Origin: Mitsuokella jalaludinii DSM 13811
GTDB taxonomy: Bacteria; Bacillota; Negativicutes; Selenomonadales; Selenomonadaceae
NCBI RefSeq assembly: GCF_000702905.1
Contig: NZ_JNKR01000005.1
Location: forward strand, 23,967 to 87,966
Reading direction: 5' to 3'
DNA: 64,000 nt
The notes beneath the pieces are model-generated. The model made no database searches. It was not told where the DNA came from and saw only the letters and a program-made list of their open reading frames with translations. The position numbers were made by a program, and so were the translations under genes. Positions 62,414 to 64,000 of this stretch are shown here, piece after piece (positions within the stretch are counted from its first letter, which is position 1; every line of letters starts with the position of its first letter).

Positions 62414-63064
62414 TTGAAAGCATTCATCTACGATATGGACGGCGTCATTGCCGATACAGAACCAGTGCACATGCAGGCTGAGCAGCATGTCATGAAGAAG
62501 ATGGGCGTCGAGCTTGAGCTCGCTTATTTCCAGCGCTATCAGGGCATGACAGACGTCATGATTTTTGAAGACCTTCGGAAGCAATTTTGCATCAAGCCCT
62601 CTGCAGAGAAGCTCGCAAAGGCGAAGGCTTATCTTTTCAACAAGATCCTGCATGAGACACATGTCACGCCGATTGCGGGCAGCCTGGAATTGATCCGTGC
62701 GACAAATGAACTGCGCCAGTCGCATGGGCTCAAGACAGCGATTGCGAGTTCGTCGAGTGATGATTTCATCGCCTTTGTTGTCGACGATCTCGGCATCCGC
62801 GACCACTTCGACCTTCTCATGAGCGGCACAAATCTGCCTGAGTCGAAGCCGAACCCTGCCATCTACCTGCAGACGGCCGCCTATCTGCGCGTGGATCCAC
62901 GGGACTGTGTCGTCGTCGAGGACGCCGCTAACGGTGCGCGGGCGGCCAAGGCAGCCGGCATGACCTGTATCGGCTTCAACAGCCCGCACAGTCCCAACCA
63001 GGACCTCTCCATCTGCGACATGGTTGTCGACCGCTTAGAGGAGATTGACCTTTCTGCATTCTGA
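62414..63064 (+). CDS. HAD-superfamily phosphatase (beta-phosphoglucomutase-like)
   Basis: 216 residues. The HAD motif I FIYDMDGVIADTEPVH (about 4-19), motif II ASSSSDDF, motif III Lys in ESKPNPAIYLQTA and motif IV VVEDAANGARAAKAAG are complete. It belongs to the subfamily of sugar-phosphate phosphatases and beta-phosphoglucomutases. TTG 62414 is chosen because GGAGG (62402) is well spaced; ATG 62396 lies before that site. Substrate unknown. Confidence 0.85.
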   Translation: MKAFIYDMDGVIADTEPVHMQAEQHVMKKMGVELELAYFQRYQGMTDVMIFEDLRKQFCIKPSAEKLAKAKAYLFNKILHETHVTPIAGSLELIRATNELRQSHGLKTAIASSSSDDFIAFVVDDLGIRDHFDLLMSGTNLPESKPNPAIYLQTAAYLRVDPRDCVVVEDAANGARAAKAAGMTCIGFNSPHSPNQDLSICDMVVDRLEEIDLSAF

Positions 63065-63178
63065 ACCTTCGATTCTCTGTTCGTTTTTGCAGGAATATCC
63101 ACTTCGCATGTCGAACTATAAATATACGAATAGGCACCATAGTACCTGCAGACAGCAGACAATGGAGGAGGAGTCGCA

Positions 63179-63622
63179 ATGGCAGAAATGGCAACAAAAG
63201 CAAGAGCATTCCAGGATTTCCTGGATGCCAAGGAGATCAAGGCATTCGTATCGGAGATAATCGAGAATGATCCGGAGCAGACGACGGTATTCCGCTCGCG
63301 TGTAGAGGTGGATGGACAAGAGCTGCCGCTGCTCGTCCTGTTGGACCGCAGTATCTTCTCCATGATCCGCGTGCAGATTTCGCCGAAGTGCAAGACGGAG
63401 GAAAATGAGCTGGCTGTGCTCAAACTGGCAAACGATCTCAACCTCAAGTACAAGCCGTTCAAGCTCTACTTCGACGGTGAGGGTTCACTGATCCTCGATA
63501 TCTGCATGATCACGCCCGACGAGAAGGCCGAGGAGATCGGTGACATGGTCTACGGCATGTTCAACGTCATGATCACATTCCTCAACGAGAATTACCGCAC
63601 GATGATGAAGACCATCTGGTAA
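63179..63622 (+). CDS. YbjN-like / DUF-type small protein
   Basis: 147 residues, mixed alpha/beta: FLDAKEIKAFVSEIIEND, then PLLVLLDRSIFSMIRVQISP, VLKLANDLNLKYKPFKLYFD, and GSLILDICMITPDEKAEEIGDMVYGMFNVM. The pattern fits the YbjN / type III chaperone-like fold often seen as small regulators, but no clear function is known. Strong ribosome site GGAGGAGGAG. Monocistronic, ends with a terminator. Confidence 0.55.
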   Translation: MAEMATKARAFQDFLDAKEIKAFVSEIIENDPEQTTVFRSRVEVDGQELPLLVLLDRSIFSMIRVQISPKCKTEENELAVLKLANDLNLKYKPFKLYFDGEGSLILDICMITPDEKAEEIGDMVYGMFNVMITFLNENYRTMMKTIW

Positions 63623-63653
63623 ATGCAGGAGCAGACTTGGTAGAAGTCAGTGG

Positions 63654-63685
63654 AAGAAGGCTGTTTGATAGGCAGCCTTCTTTTT
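63654..63685 (+). terminator. Terminator of the YbjN-like gene
   Basis: AGAAGGCTG (63654-63662) pairs with CAGCCTTCT (63672-63680), followed by TTTTG. Confidence 0.87.
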
Positions 63686-63690
63686 GTATA

Positions 63691-64000
63691 TAGAAAACCC
63701 CTGGTTAGACCAGGGGCTCGATAAAGCTTTAGCGATGAGTCTTTAAAGGATTTAATAAACCTCCCTTGAAGTATGAAGTTGCGGTCCGTCAACTGCAACC
63801 AATACGACAAAGGAGGTATATCGTAATGAAAGATTACGATGTACATAGTTTATCACATACAAAATGGGAGTGTAAATATCATATTGTATTTGCCCCTAAA
63901 TACAGAAGAAAGGTCTTTTATGGTCAGAAGCGGTACGAGATTGGTCAAATCTTAAGGGAACTGTGTCGGTGGAAACAGGTGAACTTGTTAGAAGCCGAGG
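63691..64000 (+). mobile_element. IS200-group insertion sequence, left part (cut by window end)
   Basis: Begins near a sharp hairpin, CCCCTGGT (63697-63704) with ACCAGGGG (63708-63715), and further imperfect palindromes to about 63800, as at IS200 left ends. These are followed by the transposase gene. IS200 elements use single-stranded DNA hairpins instead of terminal inverted repeats. The AT-rich composition contrasts with the host. The right end is outside the window. Confidence 0.82.
63826..64000 (+). CDS. tnpA: IS200/IS605-family Y1 transposase TnpA (3' partial)
   Basis: The 58 codons visible read MKDYDVHSLSHTKWECKYH then IVFAPKYRRKVFYGQKR and ILRELCRWKQVNLLEAE, the N-terminus of IS200-type HUH/Y1 transposases (KYHIVFAPKYRR is characteristic). 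The catalytic His-x-His and Tyr lie beyond the window. AGGAGG at 63811 gives a strong ribosome site. Confidence 0.93.
   Translation, partial: MKDYDVHSLSHTKWECKYHIVFAPKYRRKVFYGQKRYEIGQILRELCRWKQVNLLEAE

Overview
The window looks like the chromosome of a Gram-negative-type (diderm) Firmicute of the class Negativicutes, order Selenomonadales, most likely close to Selenomonas or Mitsuokella. The evidence is mixed. Many genes are Firmicute-like (FapR, FabK, CIRCE-controlled groESL, a glmS ribozyme, PRD antiterminator control of a PTS gene, frequent TTG starts). They sit beside an RND efflux pump, which needs an outer membrane. There is also a group III PLP decarboxylase strongly resembling the Selenomonas ruminantium lysine/ornithine decarboxylase, whose product cadaverine is known there to decorate peptidoglycan and hold the outer membrane. 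The host sequence is GC-rich. No taxonomy search was run.

Layout: 1-4.2 kb, end of larC, then a glucose-type PTS IICBA gene with an RNA antiterminator site and its BglG-family antiterminator. 4.2-13.9 kb, yceD-rpmF and the fatty-acid operon fapR-plsX-fabH-fabK-fabD-fabG-acpP-(second FabK-like)-fabF-rnc. 14-20 kb, an MBL hydrolase and a MarR regulator divergent from an AcrAB-type pump. 20-24 kb, recA-recX, a DUF805 gene and guaA. 24.05-31.9 kb, a roughly 7.8-kb integrative mobilizable element: Xre regulator, Xis, tyrosine integrase, MobC-like protein, RepA-like ATPase, repeats, a MobV-type oriT and relaxase, a TnpV stub, and a tet(W)-like ribosomal-protection gene with its attenuator leader. 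32-44 kb, housekeeping and hypothetical genes, a heterodimeric ABC exporter, NlpC/P60 and C39 proteases, tRNA-Pro(GGG) and an ABC-F protein. 44-46 kb, the lysine/ornithine decarboxylase with a terminator in its leader, and rubrerythrin. 46.6-49.3 kb, tsaE-tsaB-rimI-tsaD. 49.4-57.9 kb, a HisKA_2 kinase and ANTAR antiterminator followed by a sulfate-assimilation operon (CHR transporter, AprA-like, AprB-like, cysD, cysN). 58-63.6 kb, groESL, ribozyme-controlled glmS, a HAD phosphatase and a YbjN-like protein. 63.7-64 kb, the left end of an IS200-type insertion sequence.

The most interesting part is 49.4-57.9 kb. An RNA-binding two-component system lies directly upstream of a leader that has a strong promoter, two hairpins and a terminator. 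That leader precedes genes for sulfate uptake (inferred), activation to APS and reduction of APS by an AprAB-like enzyme. The CysN protein carries a C-terminal domain that looks like an APS kinase that has lost its P-loop, which fits a pathway that no longer needs PAPS. Other regulatory points of note are the terminator in the decarboxylase leader and the predicted oriT of the mobile element.
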